From positions 342,464-406,463 of the forward strand of contig NZ_CP007769.1 of the NCBI RefSeq assembly GCF_000816245.1: a stretch of DNA of 64,000 bases, in the 5' to 3' direction. Position 1 is the stretch's first letter; each line of letters opens with the position of its first letter. The notes beneath the pieces are model-generated. The model saw only the letters and a list, made by a program, of their open reading frames with translations, was not told the origin of the DNA and did no database searches. This DNA is from Campylobacter sp. RM16704 (GTDB lineage Bacteria; Campylobacterota; Campylobacteria; Campylobacterales; Campylobacteraceae). Of this stretch, positions 8,745-19,384 are shown in pieces. Both the position numbers and the translations under genes were made by a program.

Positions 8745-10226
8745 ATGGAAGTAGTTCAAATTAATACACAAATTGCGATAATGTTTGTCGCATATTCAGC
8801 TTTAATGCTTTTTATAGGTTTTTATTTTTATAAGCAAAACAAAGACTCAGAAGATTATTTTTTAGGTGGTCGTTCTATGGGTCCAGTAGTTTCTGCACTC
8901 AGTGCAGGAGCTTCTGATATGAGTGGTTGGCTTTTAATGGGCTTACCGGGAGCTTTGTATGTAAGTGGTTTGGCTGAAAGTTATATTGCAATAGGTCTTA
9001 GCATAGGTGCGTTTTTAAACTGGACTTTTGTAGCAAAAAGACTTAGAATTTACACTAGTGTGATTGCAGATTCTATTACAATTCCAGATTATTTTGAAAC
9101 AAGATTTGATGATGATAAGCATATTTTAAGAGTAGTTTGTGCTATTGTTATCTTGATATTTTTTACTTTTTATGTTTCTTCTGGACTTGTAGGTGGGGCA
9201 AAGCTTTTTGAAGCAACTTTTGGAATTCAATATGACTATGCACTTACTACAGGAACTGTGATTATAGTTGCATATACATTTTTAGGTGGATATAAGGCTG
9301 TTTGTTGGACGGACTTGATTCAAGGTTTATTGATGATGAGTGCTTTGATTATCGTGCCTATAGTAATGATTTATCATTTGGGTGGTTTCGATGAGGCTAT
9401 GAATATAGTTAAAGAAATTAAACCAAATACTTTTTCTATGGGAGAAGGATTAAGTTTTTTGGGCATAGTTTCAGCACTTTCATGGGGACTTGGGTATTTT
9501 GGACAGCCACATATTTTGGTGCGTTTTATGTCTATAAGATCAACTAAAGACATTCCAACTGCTACTTTTGTAGGAATTTCTTGGATGATTATATCTTTAA
9601 TTGGTGCTTGTTTTATAGGTATTTTAGGTATAGCTTATGTAAGTAAATTTGAACTTAGTTTACAAGATCCTGAAAAGATTTTTATCGTAATGTCTCAACT
9701 TCTTTTTAATCCTTGGATAGCAGGTATTTTATTAAGTGCGATTTTGGCTGCTATTATGAGTACAGCAAGTTCGCAACTACTTGTTTCAAGTTCAACTATA
9801 GCAGAAGATTTTTATAAAAGAATTTTCAATAAAGAAGCATCTAATAAGATGGTTATGACTCTGGGTAGATTTGGAGTTTTAGCTGTGGCTGTAATAGCTT
9901 TCATCATTTCAACTGATAAAAACTCAAGTGTTTTAAGCATAGTAGCTTATGCTTGGGCAGGATTTGGTGCAAGTTTTGGTTCAGTGATGCTTTTTTCGTT
10001 GTTTTGGTCAAAAATGACTAGATATGCTGCTATTGCAGGTATGATTACAGGTGCAGTTGTGGTAGTAGCATATAAAAATTTCTTAGCTGAGTGGCTTAAT
10101 TTCCCAATTTATGAAATTATCCCTGGATTTTTAGCTGCTTCTATTGTAATTATTTTAGTAAGTTTAGTAACAAAAGTGCGTCCAGGAACTAAAGCAGCTT
10201 ATGAAACTATGTTAAAACATTTGTAG
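8745..10226 (+). CDS. putP: Sodium/proline symporter
   Basis: Inner-membrane sodium:solute symporter (493 residues, about 13 hydrophobic segments) importing proline for PutA. Family hallmarks are [35 protein letters not shown] in the first helices and [12 protein letters not shown] in the helix 8-9 region associated with sodium binding. It lies 11 bases after putA with its own AAAGGAG ribosome site, forming a proline utilisation operon, and is closed by a long hairpin. Confidence 0.95.
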   Translation: MEVVQINTQIAIMFVAYSALMLFIGFYFYKQNKDSEDYFLGGRSMGPVVSALSAGASDMSGWLLMGLPGALYVSGLAESYIAIGLSIGAFLNWTFVAKRLRIYTSVIADSITIPDYFETRFDDDKHILRVVCAIVILIFFTFYVSSGLVGGAKLFEATFGIQYDYALTTGTVIIVAYTFLGGYKAVCWTDLIQGLLMMSALIIVPIVMIYHLGGFDEAMNIVKEIKPNTFSMGEGLSFLGIVSALSWGLGYFGQPHILVRFMSIRSTKDIPTATFVGISWMIISLIGACFIGILGIAYVSKFELSLQDPEKIFIVMSQLLFNPWIAGILLSAILAAIMSTASSQLLVSSSTIAEDFYKRIFNKEASNKMVMTLGRFGVLAVAVIAFIISTDKNSSVLSIVAYAWAGFGASFGSVMLFSLFWSKMTRYAAIAGMITGAVVVVAYKNFLAEWLNFPIYEIIPGFLAASIVIILVSLVTKVRPGTKAAYETMLKHL

Positions 10227-10229
10227 TTG

Positions 10230-10260
10230 GATAAACTAATCTTTTTTAGATTAGTTTATC
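10230..10260. terminator. Bidirectional terminator hairpin
   Basis: Perfect 12-bp inverted arms (GATAAACTAATC at 10230-10241, GATTAGTTTATC at 10249-10260) with a T-rich loop. It lies just after putP and over the 3' end of the convergent gene at 10246-11328, so it can serve both strands. Confidence 0.75.
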
Positions 10261-11328
10261 TATAATATTACTTGCCGTATTTTCTACAAAAAATTTAAGC
10301 TCTACATCTTGAATCCATGGTGTAAAAATTTTTAAAAGTTTTTCAAAAAGAGTATCGAATGAGTTTTCAATATCAAAATTATCATTAAATAGCTTTTGTA
10401 AAAAAATCAACAATTTTTCGTTTTGTAAATGTTGTTCAATTTCTTGTGGAAATATTATTTTCTCATAAAAATTGTTTAAAAACATTTTTATGGAGAAACA
10501 TTCTATTATGTTATATATATTATAATCATATGATTGCATATTTATATTTATTAAATTGATCATTTTTCGATCTTGCATTAATTTATATAAACCTTGGTTT
10601 ATTATATTTTTTAAATTATTTTCTTGTATATTGAAATTTGTTGCAATTTCTCTTTCCAGTAGAATGGTTAACATTGTTATTATTTCAAAATATGCAAAAT
10701 CATTTTTAAAATATTCTTTTGTTTGATTGTTTATGTATTTTTTTTGTATATATGTAAAGCTATTAATATAATACTTAGATATTAAATCACTAATATTATT
10801 TGATTCATCATATGTAAAATATTTTAATCCTTTAACTAAAAGGCTATTATGTATTTTAAAAATATTTTCTAAATTATTTTGCGATATATTTTTAAATATA
10901 CATAGATTTTGATTCGATTTTGTTGATATATCAATAAAATCTTTTTGATTTAAGTATAGTTTTATGTTTTTAAAAATATTTTCTAGTTCATTAAAACTAG
11001 CTTGTGTGAATGTCATAATATATTTTTCATTAATATATAATTTATTACCTGTCAGTCCTTTTTTTATTTTAAAAGATTGTAGATTTTGAAGCTCTATAGA
11101 GTATATATCTTCAAAATCTTCTTTACAAATAAAATATACTTGTGTAATAATTGCTCCATTTTTAGAACTTCCAAATAGTGTTTCATCGATTAAAATTTCT
11201 ACTTCATTAGGATCTATTCCTGGGGCATAAGAATTTATTGCATTAAAAAGTTTAGGCTTTGGTATATTTGGCTTTATGTAAATTTTATCAGAGTTATTTG
11301 TAGATATAAATGTGCTTAAATTTTTCAT
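10246..11328 (-). CDS. Unknown 360-residue protein of the accessory operon
   Basis: I do not recognise the family. The protein is cytoplasmic in appearance, with no signal peptide or clear membrane helix. Residues about 40-110 (ILIDETLFGSSKNGAIITQ...IYSIELQNLQSFKIKKG...KYIMTFTQ) look like an all-beta PH-like module of the sort seen in uncharacterised bacterial proteins; this is a weak visual resemblance. The remaining 250 residues are predicted mostly helical and very Asn/Ile/Lys rich. ATG 11328 is chosen because it follows the stop of the 55-residue gene by one base, giving coupled translation; an in-frame extension to 11379 would overlap that gene. It is the last gene of a three-gene reverse operon. 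Confidence 0.6.
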   Translation of the reverse strand: MKNLSTFISTNNSDKIYIKPNIPKPKLFNAINSYAPGIDPNEVEILIDETLFGSSKNGAIITQVYFICKEDFEDIYSIELQNLQSFKIKKGLTGNKLYINEKYIMTFTQASFNELENIFKNIKLYLNQKDFIDISTKSNQNLCIFKNISQNNLENIFKIHNSLLVKGLKYFTYDESNNISDLISKYYINSFTYIQKKYINNQTKEYFKNDFAYFEIITMLTILLEREIATNFNIQENNLKNIINQGLYKLMQDRKMINLININMQSYDYNIYNIIECFSIKMFLNNFYEKIIFPQEIEQHLQNEKLLIFLQKLFNDNFDIENSFDTLFEKLLKIFTPWIQDVELKFFVENTASNIIDKLI

Positions 11329-11329
11329 T

Positions 11330-11497
11330 TTAATTAAAAAACCATGATAATAATTGTATAGGCCATCCCAAACCAACACCTATTACATAACCTATTCCAT
11401 AACTACTCGTATCTGTATTTGTTGTAAGTTGGTAGTACATACCTCTAATAATTGCTATTATAAAATATATAATAATTATTTTTACTTTTAATGACAT
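11330..11497 (-). CDS. Small membrane protein, 55 residues
   Basis: A short gene easily missed. ATG 11497 is preceded by AAGGA at a good distance, and the frame runs 55 codons to a TAA one base before the next start. The N-terminus MSLKVKIIIIYFIIAIIRG is a positively charged membrane helix. A second hydrophobic, Gly-rich segment (GIGYVIGVGLGWPIQLLSWFF) forms the C-terminus, so two membrane passes are likely. It sits 12 bases after the lipoprotein gene. Function unknown; the strong ribosome site and tight spacing on both sides support it as real. Confidence 0.7.
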   Translation of the reverse strand: MSLKVKIIIIYFIIAIIRGMYYQLTTNTDTSSYGIGYVIGVGLGWPIQLLSWFFN

Positions 11498-11509
11498 TAT
11501 TTTCCTTAA

Positions 11510-11806
11510 TTACTTAATACATTTTTCAATTAGACTTTGATCATTCATTAAATACATTATTTTTTCCTGAATATGATTAAATTCTTGAGGATGTTTTTGT
11601 AGTTCTATAGAATTCATGCCTATTATTTTTAATTCATCTTCTGTAAATTTTTTTACAATTTCTTTAGATAAACAAGAACATATTTTTCTATCCATACTTA
11701 CATATTCGCATGCATTGGTTATTTGTTTTGTTATTTTTTCTTCTGTAGAAGATGAACAAGCACAAAAAACTAATACGCTAGATAGTAAAGATATTTTTTT
11801 TAACAT
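11510..11806 (-). CDS. Small putative lipoprotein of the accessory operon
   Basis: A 98-residue protein with a short signal peptide and Cys-containing cleavage region (MLKKISLLSSVLVFCACSSS), fitting lipid attachment at Cys17; Cys15 precedes it. The mature part is charged, with several further Cys (ACEYVSMDRKICSCLSKE and a C-terminal IEKCIK) and an alpha-helical look. First gene of the reverse operon; ATG 11806 has an AAAGGA ribosome site. A perfect 18-bp palindrome sits 27 bases upstream, over the probable -10. No known family recognised. Confidence 0.7.
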   Translation of the reverse strand: MLKKISLLSSVLVFCACSSSTEEKITKQITNACEYVSMDRKICSCLSKEIVKKFTEDELKIIGMNSIELQKHPQEFNHIQEKIMYLMNDQSLIEKCIK

Positions 11807-11832
11807 AATCTTTCCTTTATTTGTAAAATAAA

Positions 11833-11850
11833 AACTTGTTATAACAAGTT
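11833..11850. promoter_or_regulatory. Operator 1: perfect 18-bp palindrome
   Basis: AACTTGTTATAACAAGTT is its own reverse complement. Its centre contains TATAAC on both strands. On the reverse strand this would place a start site about 25 bases before the lipoprotein ATG, so a bound regulator would block that promoter. A related site lies 52 bases away at 11885. Confidence 0.75.
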
Positions 11851-11884
11851 GAAAACATATTTTATTAAAAATAAAATTAAAAAA

Positions 11885-11902
11885 AACTTACTATAACAAG
11901 TT
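11885..11902. promoter_or_regulatory. Operator 2: imperfect copy of the palindrome at the HTH gene start
   Basis: AACTTACTATAACAAGTT shares 16 of 18 bases with operator 1. It ends 3 bases before the ATG of the HTH gene. Its TATAAC could be the -10, which would make the HTH transcript nearly leaderless. The 52-base centre spacing to operator 1 is close to five helical turns, so two dimers could bind on the same face. Confidence 0.7.
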
Positions 11903-11905
11903 GTA

Positions 11906-12151
11906 ATGAAAAATATAGATAAAGATTATATTGAGAATGCTTATAAAACAATAGGTTTAAATGTTAAAAAAATTAGAGAAACAAAACACATTACTCAATT
12001 AGAATTATCATTAGCTATGGGTCATAAGTCAGTGAGTCTTGTATCTTGTGCTGAAATTTATCATAAAAAACAACATTTTAATATAGAACATCTGTTGAAA
12101 ATTTCACAAATTTTAGAAGTAGATTTGATGGAATTTTTTAAAGGGATATAA
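11906..12151 (+). CDS. Cro/CI-type helix-turn-helix regulator
   Basis: An 81-residue DNA-binding protein with an HTH_3 domain at residues 14-76 (IGLNVKKIRETKHITQLELSLAMGHKSVSLVSCAE...FNIEHLLKISQILEVDLMEFF). It has no other domain, as in phage-type repressors and antitoxin-like regulators. It is divergent from the lipoprotein operon, with two palindromes in the 99-base gap, so it most likely represses that operon and itself. No Shine-Dalgarno sequence precedes ATG 11906, consistent with leaderless translation from a -10 inside operator 2. Confidence 0.85.
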   Translation: MKNIDKDYIENAYKTIGLNVKKIRETKHITQLELSLAMGHKSVSLVSCAEIYHKKQHFNIEHLLKISQILEVDLMEFFKGI

Positions 12152-12217
12152 AAATAAACCACATTAATTTAGACATTTCATTGATTTAATTTTTGTTTTA
12201 ATTAAAAAATGTTAAGG

Positions 12218-12223
12218 TATAAT
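12218..12223 (+). promoter_or_regulatory. -10 box of selC
   Basis: TATAAT lies 8 bases before the tRNA-Sec gene, the right distance for a transcript starting at or just before the mature 5' end. Confidence 0.6.
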
Positions 12224-12231
12224 AATTCTTT

Positions 12232-14020
<1,789 letters not shown>

Positions 14021-14021
<1 letters not shown>

Positions 14022-14536
14022 TGAAAAAAATAATATATCTATTAGTTTTTTTAAGTATTTTAAATGCACAGCAAAATTGCGAGAAATATTTTGAGGCAAG
14101 AAAAGAGCAAATGCAAGATCAAATAAGAGAATATGATGAAGCTAAACAAAATTTAGAAGCATATAAAGCGTCTTTTGAAGCTTTACAAAAAGAAAAAATG
14201 CAAGCTTTAGTTCAAAAAGAAGCTGATATTAATGCAAGTTTAGAGCAAATTAAAACTTTAAAAGAACAAAATGAGCGAATTTTAGAAGCAACTAAGCAAA
14301 ATTTACAAACAATTAATGAGAAAACAATGGGACGCATTACAGAAATTTATGCCAAAATGAAGGATGTTGCAGTTGCTGGTATACTTAGTGAAATGGATAG
14401 CGAAGAAGCATCCAAAATTTTACTTTCACTTGATCCTAGAAAGATTTCTTCTATTATGGCTAAAATGGATCCTAAAAAAGCTTCAGATTTGACATTACTT
14501 TTAAAAAATTTAGATCAAAATGCAAGTTCGCAATAA
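14021..14536 (+). CDS. MotE-like periplasmic flagellar motor chaperone
   Basis: 171 residues with a cleavable signal peptide (MKKIIYLLVFLSILNAQQ), a coiled coil (about 25-105) and a C-terminal MgtE-N-like helical domain (AGILSEMDSEEASKILLSLDPRKISSIMAKMDPKKASDLTLLLKNL). This matches MotE of epsilonproteobacteria, which supports the stator protein MotB. The C. jejuni counterpart has been described as a glycoprotein connected with invasion. It shares a TAATG junction with the FliJ-like gene. Confidence 0.75.
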
Positions 14537-14597
14537 CTTTTAAGCAGTTTTTACCTTTTTTTTAGTATTATTTCAATAAAAATAAAAAGGTGAAAAA

Positions 14598-15149
14598 ATG
14601 CGTATTAAACCAGCTCATATACCTTACATAGCAAATAAAATAATACTAGATTTAATGCATTCTTCTTTTGTTAAAATCAAAGATGACAACCAAAAACTTA
14701 TAAAAATCACAAAAGAAATTTTAGAAATTGATGTGTTAAACGAACGTAAGCTTGATGAAAAAGCAAAAGAGCTTTTAGAAAGCCAAGAAGATGAAATTGA
14801 ATTTATGCAAATAGACAGAAAAAATATGTTTTGGATGATCAAGAAAAAATTAGCAAGTGAATTTAAATTTATACTTGATAGTGAAGATAGATATAACAAT
14901 ATTTCACATAAAATTTTAAAAAATTTGATAGATGAAGATTTAATCAATTTCAATGTTTCTGAAAATCGTGTAAAAAATTTAATATTTTCAAGTATTATGG
15001 CTTACTTAAAAGAATATGAAAAATTAGAAGATGTAGTATATGAAAAAATTTCAAACTATAAAAGAAAACTTATTCCAGGCTCTGAAGAATATGAGTTGGT
15101 ATTTGAAAAATTATATCAAGAAGAACTTAGAAAAAAAGGACTTTTATGA
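14598..15149 (+). CDS. DUF507 family protein
   Basis: A 183-residue cytoplasmic protein of the DUF507 family, recognised from the start MRIKPAHIPYIANKIILDL, the central region of charged helices, and the end YKRKLIPGSEEYELVFEKLYQEELRKKGLL. Function unknown. ATG 14598 has AAAAAGG at 14584-14590. It overlaps carA by four bases (ATGA), so the two are coupled. Confidence 0.75.
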   Translation: MRIKPAHIPYIANKIILDLMHSSFVKIKDDNQKLIKITKEILEIDVLNERKLDEKAKELLESQEDEIEFMQIDRKNMFWMIKKKLASEFKFILDSEDRYNNISHKILKNLIDEDLINFNVSENRVKNLIFSSIMAYLKEYEKLEDVVYEKISNYKRKLIPGSEEYELVFEKLYQEELRKKGLL

Positions 15150-16264
15150 AAGCTTATATTTATATAGAAAACGATGTTTTTTTAAGTGCTAAGGCTTTTG
15201 GAGAAAGTGGAACTTTTTTTGGAGAACTTGTTTTTAATACTTCTTTAACAGGTTATCAAGAAATCATTTCAGATCCTTCTTACGCAGGACAATTTGTAGT
15301 ATTTTCAATGCCTGAAATTGGTGTAGTTGGTGTAAATGATGAAGATAATGAAAGCAAAGAAGTATTTGCAAGTGGAATAATTGTGAGAGAATTAAATAAA
15401 GAGTATTCTAATTTTAGAGCAAATAATTCTTTAGATGCTTATATGAAAAAACATAAAAAAATAGGACTTTGCGAAATTGATACTAGATTTTTGGTAAAAA
15501 TGATTAGAGATCAAGGTAATTTAAGAGCAGTTATATCTACTGAAATTAAAGACAAAGAAGAGCTTAAGAAAATACTTCTTTCTAGTGCTAAAATTGATGA
15601 GGTAAATTATGTAGCACAAGTTAGTACTAAAAACTCTTATATGCATAGTAAGGGTGCTTGGAATCATAGTAAAAAAGTTTATGAGAGCGTAAAAACAAGT
15701 GGCAAAAAAGTAGCTGTGATTGATTATGGTGTTAAAGAAAATATTTTAAATGAACTTGTAAATGTTGGGCTTGAAGTAGAAGTTTTTCCTTATAATACTA
15801 AGGCAAAAGATTTGATTGATTTATATCAAAAAGGTGTAATTCATGGTATATTTTTATCAAATGGACCAGGTGAGCCAAAAATTTTAAAAGATGAAATTAC
15901 AGAGATTAAAAAACTAGCAGAGGCTAAAATTCCTATGCTAGGTATTTGTTTAGGACATCAACTTTTAAGCAATGCTTTTGGTTATGAAACTTATAAAATG
16001 AAATTTGGTCAACATGGTGCAAATCATCCAGTAATCAATCTTACAAATAATATAGTAGAAATTACAGCACAAAATCACAACTACAATGTCCCTGAAGAAA
16101 TAGCAGAGGTTGCAACAATTACTCATAGAAATTTATTTGGTGATAATGTAGAGGGTGTAAGATATAAAAATTATCCTATTATATCAGTACAACACCATCC
16201 AGAAAGCTCATCAGGACCACATGAGAGTAAGTATATTTTTAAAGAATTTTTAGAGCTTTTGTGA
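15146..16264 (+). CDS. carA: Carbamoyl phosphate synthase small (glutaminase) subunit
   Basis: Hydrolyses glutamine and passes ammonia to CarB for arginine and pyrimidine synthesis. 372 residues. The N-terminal CPSase domain has ETSLTGYQEIISDPSYAGQ-type sequence (FNTSLTGYQEIISDPSYAGQ). The class I amidotransferase domain has GICLGHQLL with the nucleophile Cys and the C-terminal HHPESSSGPH with the catalytic His. carB is not in the window. Confidence 0.96.
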   Translation: MKAYIYIENDVFLSAKAFGESGTFFGELVFNTSLTGYQEIISDPSYAGQFVVFSMPEIGVVGVNDEDNESKEVFASGIIVRELNKEYSNFRANNSLDAYMKKHKKIGLCEIDTRFLVKMIRDQGNLRAVISTEIKDKEELKKILLSSAKIDEVNYVAQVSTKNSYMHSKGAWNHSKKVYESVKTSGKKVAVIDYGVKENILNELVNVGLEVEVFPYNTKAKDLIDLYQKGVIHGIFLSNGPGEPKILKDEITEIKKLAEAKIPMLGICLGHQLLSNAFGYETYKMKFGQHGANHPVINLTNNIVEITAQNHNYNVPEEIAEVATITHRNLFGDNVEGVRYKNYPIISVQHHPESSSGPHESKYIFKEFLELL

Positions 16265-16923
16265 ATTTAGATTTTATTGCTTTAGCAAGTATAGCTTTTC
16301 TTTCAAGTTTTGGTCATTGTTATGGAATGTGTGGAGGTTTTGTTTTAGCCTACACTCAACTTGCAAAACAAATTAAACTTCCTTTTTTTATTTTGATTTT
16401 ATCTTACCATTTTTCACGAATTTTTGCTTATATATGCCTAGGTGTTTTTTTTGGAATTTTTGGAAATTTGTTTAATTTTAATGAATTTGCAAAAGGGTTA
16501 TTGTTTTTTAGCATTGGAATTTTTATGATGTTTTTGGCTATTGGTTTAATTTTTAAAGGAAAATTACTAGCTTTTTTTGAAAATTCTATATTTTTTGATT
16601 GTATTATAAGAAATAATATTCTTAAATTGATAAAACAAAAATCTCTAAAAAGCACTATTTTACTTGGTTTTTTAAATGGTTTTATTCCATGCGGTTTAGT
16701 TTATTTTTATATTGCATTTAGTATGAGTGTGCAAGATGTATATTTATCTATTTTGATTATGTTGATATTTGGACTTTCTACTCTACCTGCTCTTGTATTT
16801 TTTGCATATTTTTCTAAAACACTAAATGATAAATTTCAAAAAATATCAAGTTTCATTTCTTATGTTTTAATTTTTGCTTATGGTTTATATTTTTCCTATA
16901 TTGGTTTTACTTTTACAAGATAG
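16261..16923 (+). CDS. DsbD/SafE-like membrane protein upstream of cbb3 oxidase
   Basis: 220 residues with about six membrane helices. The motif GHCYGMCGG in helix 1 and NGFIPCGLVY in helix 4 mark the UreH/DsbD_2 transmembrane family (Pfam DsbD_2). These pairs of Cys or Pro-Cys sites suggest transport of a metal or of reducing power. Its position 105 bases before ccoN fits a role in oxidase maturation (copper or haem), as for related proteins beside cbb3 operons; this is inference. The start is GTG 16261, overlapping the carA TGA. Confidence 0.7.
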   Translation: MNLDFIALASIAFLSSFGHCYGMCGGFVLAYTQLAKQIKLPFFILILSYHFSRIFAYICLGVFFGIFGNLFNFNEFAKGLLFFSIGIFMMFLAIGLIFKGKLLAFFENSIFFDCIIRNNILKLIKQKSLKSTILLGFLNGFIPCGLVYFYIAFSMSVQDVYLSILIMLIFGLSTLPALVFFAYFSKTLNDKFQKISSFISYVLIFAYGLYFSYIGFTFTR

Positions 16924-16982
16924 TTTATTAATAAATGATAAATACTTAAAATAGTTTAAGCAAAAAAAGATATTAATTGTCG

Positions 16983-16988
16983 TATAAT
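16983..16988 (+). promoter_or_regulatory. -10 box of the ccoNOQP operon
   Basis: TATAAT lies 40 bases before the ccoN ATG, with a ribosome site AAGGAGAGG directly before the start codon. Confidence 0.6.
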
Positions 16989-17028
16989 ACACAGATTGCT
17001 TATGCATAAAAAAAAATAAGGAGAGGAA

Positions 17029-18495
17029 ATGCACCCAGGAAATGCATTGAACTATGACTATACGGTTGCTAAATATTTTATGTTTGCTACCTTATTGTTT
17101 GGTGTTATTGGTATGGCTATTGGAACATTTATTGCCTTTCAAATGGCATATCCAGATTTAAATTACTTAGCTGGTGAATATGGTACTTTTTCAAGACTTA
17201 GACCACTACATACTTCTGGTGTGATTTTTGGTTTTATGCTTTCAGGAATATGGGCTACTTGGTATTATATTGGTCAGCGCGTATTGAAAGTTAGCATGGC
17301 AGAATCAAGCTTTTTGATGTTTATTGGTAAATTACACTTTTGGCTTTATATGATTACTATGATTATAGCTGTGATTACTTTGTTTGCAGGTATTAGTACA
17401 TCAAAAGAATATGCTGAACTTGAATGGCCACTTGATATATTAGTAGTTTTAATATGGGTTTTATGGGGTGTAAGTATTTTTGGACTTATTGGAATTCGCC
17501 GTGAAAAAACATTATATGTTTCGCTTTGGTATTATATAGCTACATTTTTAGGTATAGCAATGCTTTATTTATTTAATAATATGTCTGTACCTACTTATTT
17601 TGTAAGTGGAATGGGTGATTGGTGGCACAGTGTTTCTATGTATGCAGGAACAAATGATGCATTGGTTCAATGGTGGTATGGACATAATGCTGTCGCATTT
17701 GTATTTACTGTTGGTATTATTGCTCAAATTTATTATTTCCTACCAAAAGAAAGCGGACAGCCAATTTTTTCTTATAAATTATCATTATTTGCATTTTGGG
17801 GTTTAATGTTTGTTTATTTATGGGCCGGAGGTCATCACTTAATTTATTCAACTGTGCCTGATTGGATGCAAACTATGGGTTCTGTTTTCTCAGTGGTTCT
17901 TATTTTGCCTTCTTGGGGTTCGGCAATTAATATTTTGCTTACTATGAAAGGTGAGTGGGGTCAATTAAGAGAAAGTCCATTGATTAAATTTATGATTTTA
18001 GCTTCAACTTTTTATATGTTTTCAACTTTAGAAGGCCCAATTCTTTCAATTAAATCAGTAAATGCTTTAGCACATTTTACAGATTGGATTCCAGGACATG
18101 TTCATGATGGAACGCTTGGTTGGGTTGGCTTTATGACTATGGCAGCACTTTATCACATGGTGCCTAGAATGTTTAAAAGAGAACTATATAGTAAATCACT
18201 AATGGAAGCTCAATTTTGGATTCAAACTACAGGTATAGTATTGTATTTTAGTTCAATGTGGATAGCTGGTATTACTCAAGGTATGATGTGGAGAACAACT
18301 GATGAGTATGGTAACTTACTTTATACTTTCATTGATACTGTTGAAGCTATTATTCCTTATTATTGGATTAGAGCAATAGGTGGATTATTGTATCTAGTAG
18401 GCTTTTTTATGTTTATTTACAACATTTATAAATCAATCGTAGTAGGTAAAGTGCTTGATAAAGAGCCAAAAAGTGCTTCACCTATGGCAGCATAA
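17029..18495 (+). CDS. ccoN: cbb3-type cytochrome c oxidase subunit I
   Basis: Catalytic haem-copper subunit of the high-affinity terminal oxidase used at low oxygen; 488 residues, 12 membrane helices. Histidine ligands are seen in RPLHTSGVIFGF, WWYGHNAVAF, WAGGHHLIYS and GHVHDGTLGW. The oxidase is the main oxygen-reducing enzyme of microaerophiles. First of ccoN-O-Q-P plus small accessory genes, all with overlaps or gaps under 12 bases. Confidence 0.97.
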   Translation: MHPGNALNYDYTVAKYFMFATLLFGVIGMAIGTFIAFQMAYPDLNYLAGEYGTFSRLRPLHTSGVIFGFMLSGIWATWYYIGQRVLKVSMAESSFLMFIGKLHFWLYMITMIIAVITLFAGISTSKEYAELEWPLDILVVLIWVLWGVSIFGLIGIRREKTLYVSLWYYIATFLGIAMLYLFNNMSVPTYFVSGMGDWWHSVSMYAGTNDALVQWWYGHNAVAFVFTVGIIAQIYYFLPKESGQPIFSYKLSLFAFWGLMFVYLWAGGHHLIYSTVPDWMQTMGSVFSVVLILPSWGSAINILLTMKGEWGQLRESPLIKFMILASTFYMFSTLEGPILSIKSVNALAHFTDWIPGHVHDGTLGWVGFMTMAALYHMVPRMFKRELYSKSLMEAQFWIQTTGIVLYFSSMWIAGITQGMMWRTTDEYGNLLYTFIDTVEAIIPYYWIRAIGGLLYLVGFFMFIYNIYKSIVVGKVLDKEPKSASPMAA

Positions 18496-18506
18496 GGAGG
18501 AAAAAT

Positions 18507-19172
18507 ATGTTTAGTTGGTTAGAAAAAAATCCATTCTTTTTTGCTGTAGCGGTATTTATTGTGATTGCTTATGCGGGAATTGTAGAAGTTTTACCTGATT
18601 TTGCACAAAATGCAAGACCAATTGAAGGAAAAAAACCTTATACTGTATTACAACTTGCAGGGCGTAATGCCTATATAAAAGAAAGCTGCAATGCATGTCA
18701 TTCTCAACTTATTCGTCCTTTTAAATCAGAAACTGATCGTTATGGTATGTATTCGGTTAGTGGAGAATATGCTTATGATAGGCCATTCTTATGGGGTTCA
18801 AAAAGAACAGGACCTGATTTGTTGCGTATAGGCAATTTTAGAACTACTGATTGGCATGAAAACCATATGTGGGATCCAGTATCTGTAGTACCTGGTTCTA
18901 TTATGCCAGCTTATAAGCATATGTTTAATAATAATGCAAATATAGAAACAGCTTATGCAGAAGCACTAACTGTAAAAAAAGTTTTCAATGTGCCTTATGA
19001 TAGTGAAGATGGTACCAAACTTGGTACTTGGGAAGAAGCTCAAGCAGAAGTTAAAGCAGAAGCTCAAATTATCGTAGATCAGATGAAAAACCAAGATGTT
19101 AAAGATGCGTTTGCTAGAGGTGAAATTAGAGAAATCGTAGCATTGATTGCGTATCTTAATAGTTTAAAATAG
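18507..19172 (+). CDS. ccoO: cbb3 oxidase monohaem cytochrome c subunit
   Basis: 221 residues. One N-terminal membrane anchor (FFFAVAVFIVIAYAGIVEVLP) and one haem c site CNACHSQ near residue 56. Met ligands are plausible in GSIMPAYKHM. Passes electrons from CcoP to CcoN. Located 11 bases after ccoN with AAGGAGG before the ATG. Confidence 0.97.
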   Translation: MFSWLEKNPFFFAVAVFIVIAYAGIVEVLPDFAQNARPIEGKKPYTVLQLAGRNAYIKESCNACHSQLIRPFKSETDRYGMYSVSGEYAYDRPFLWGSKRTGPDLLRIGNFRTTDWHENHMWDPVSVVPGSIMPAYKHMFNNNANIETAYAEALTVKKVFNVPYDSEDGTKLGTWEEAQAEVKAEAQIIVDQMKNQDVKDAFARGEIREIVALIAYLNSLK

Positions 19173-19180
19173 GATGAAAA

Positions 19181-19384
19181 ATGAATTTAGAACTAATAAG
19201 AGAGTTACAAGCTTATGGTTTTTTTGCTCTTGTAGTATTTTTAGTGGTAGTTTTGTATTCTTATTGGTTTCATTTATATAGATCTGAAAAAACAGGTAGA
19301 AGAAACTATGAAAAATATGCTGATTTAGCATTACATGATGAAATTAATGATCGTGTTTTAGAGCAAAATAAAAGGAGTGCTTAA
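19181..19384 (+). CDS. ccoQ: cbb3 oxidase subunit CcoQ
   Basis: 67-residue single-pass membrane protein (GFFALVVFLVVVLYSYWFHLY followed by RSEKTGRRNYEKYADLALHDE). CcoQ stabilises the oxidase in other bacteria. Shares a TAATG junction with ccoP. Confidence 0.9.
   Translation: MNLELIRELQAYGFFALVVFLVVVLYSYWFHLYRSEKTGRRNYEKYADLALHDEINDRVLEQNKRSA

Noticed and set aside
11329-11379. Longer N-terminus (17 extra residues) of the 360-residue protein
   Set aside because: It would overlap the 55-residue gene, and ATG 11328 directly after that gene's stop fits coupled translation better.
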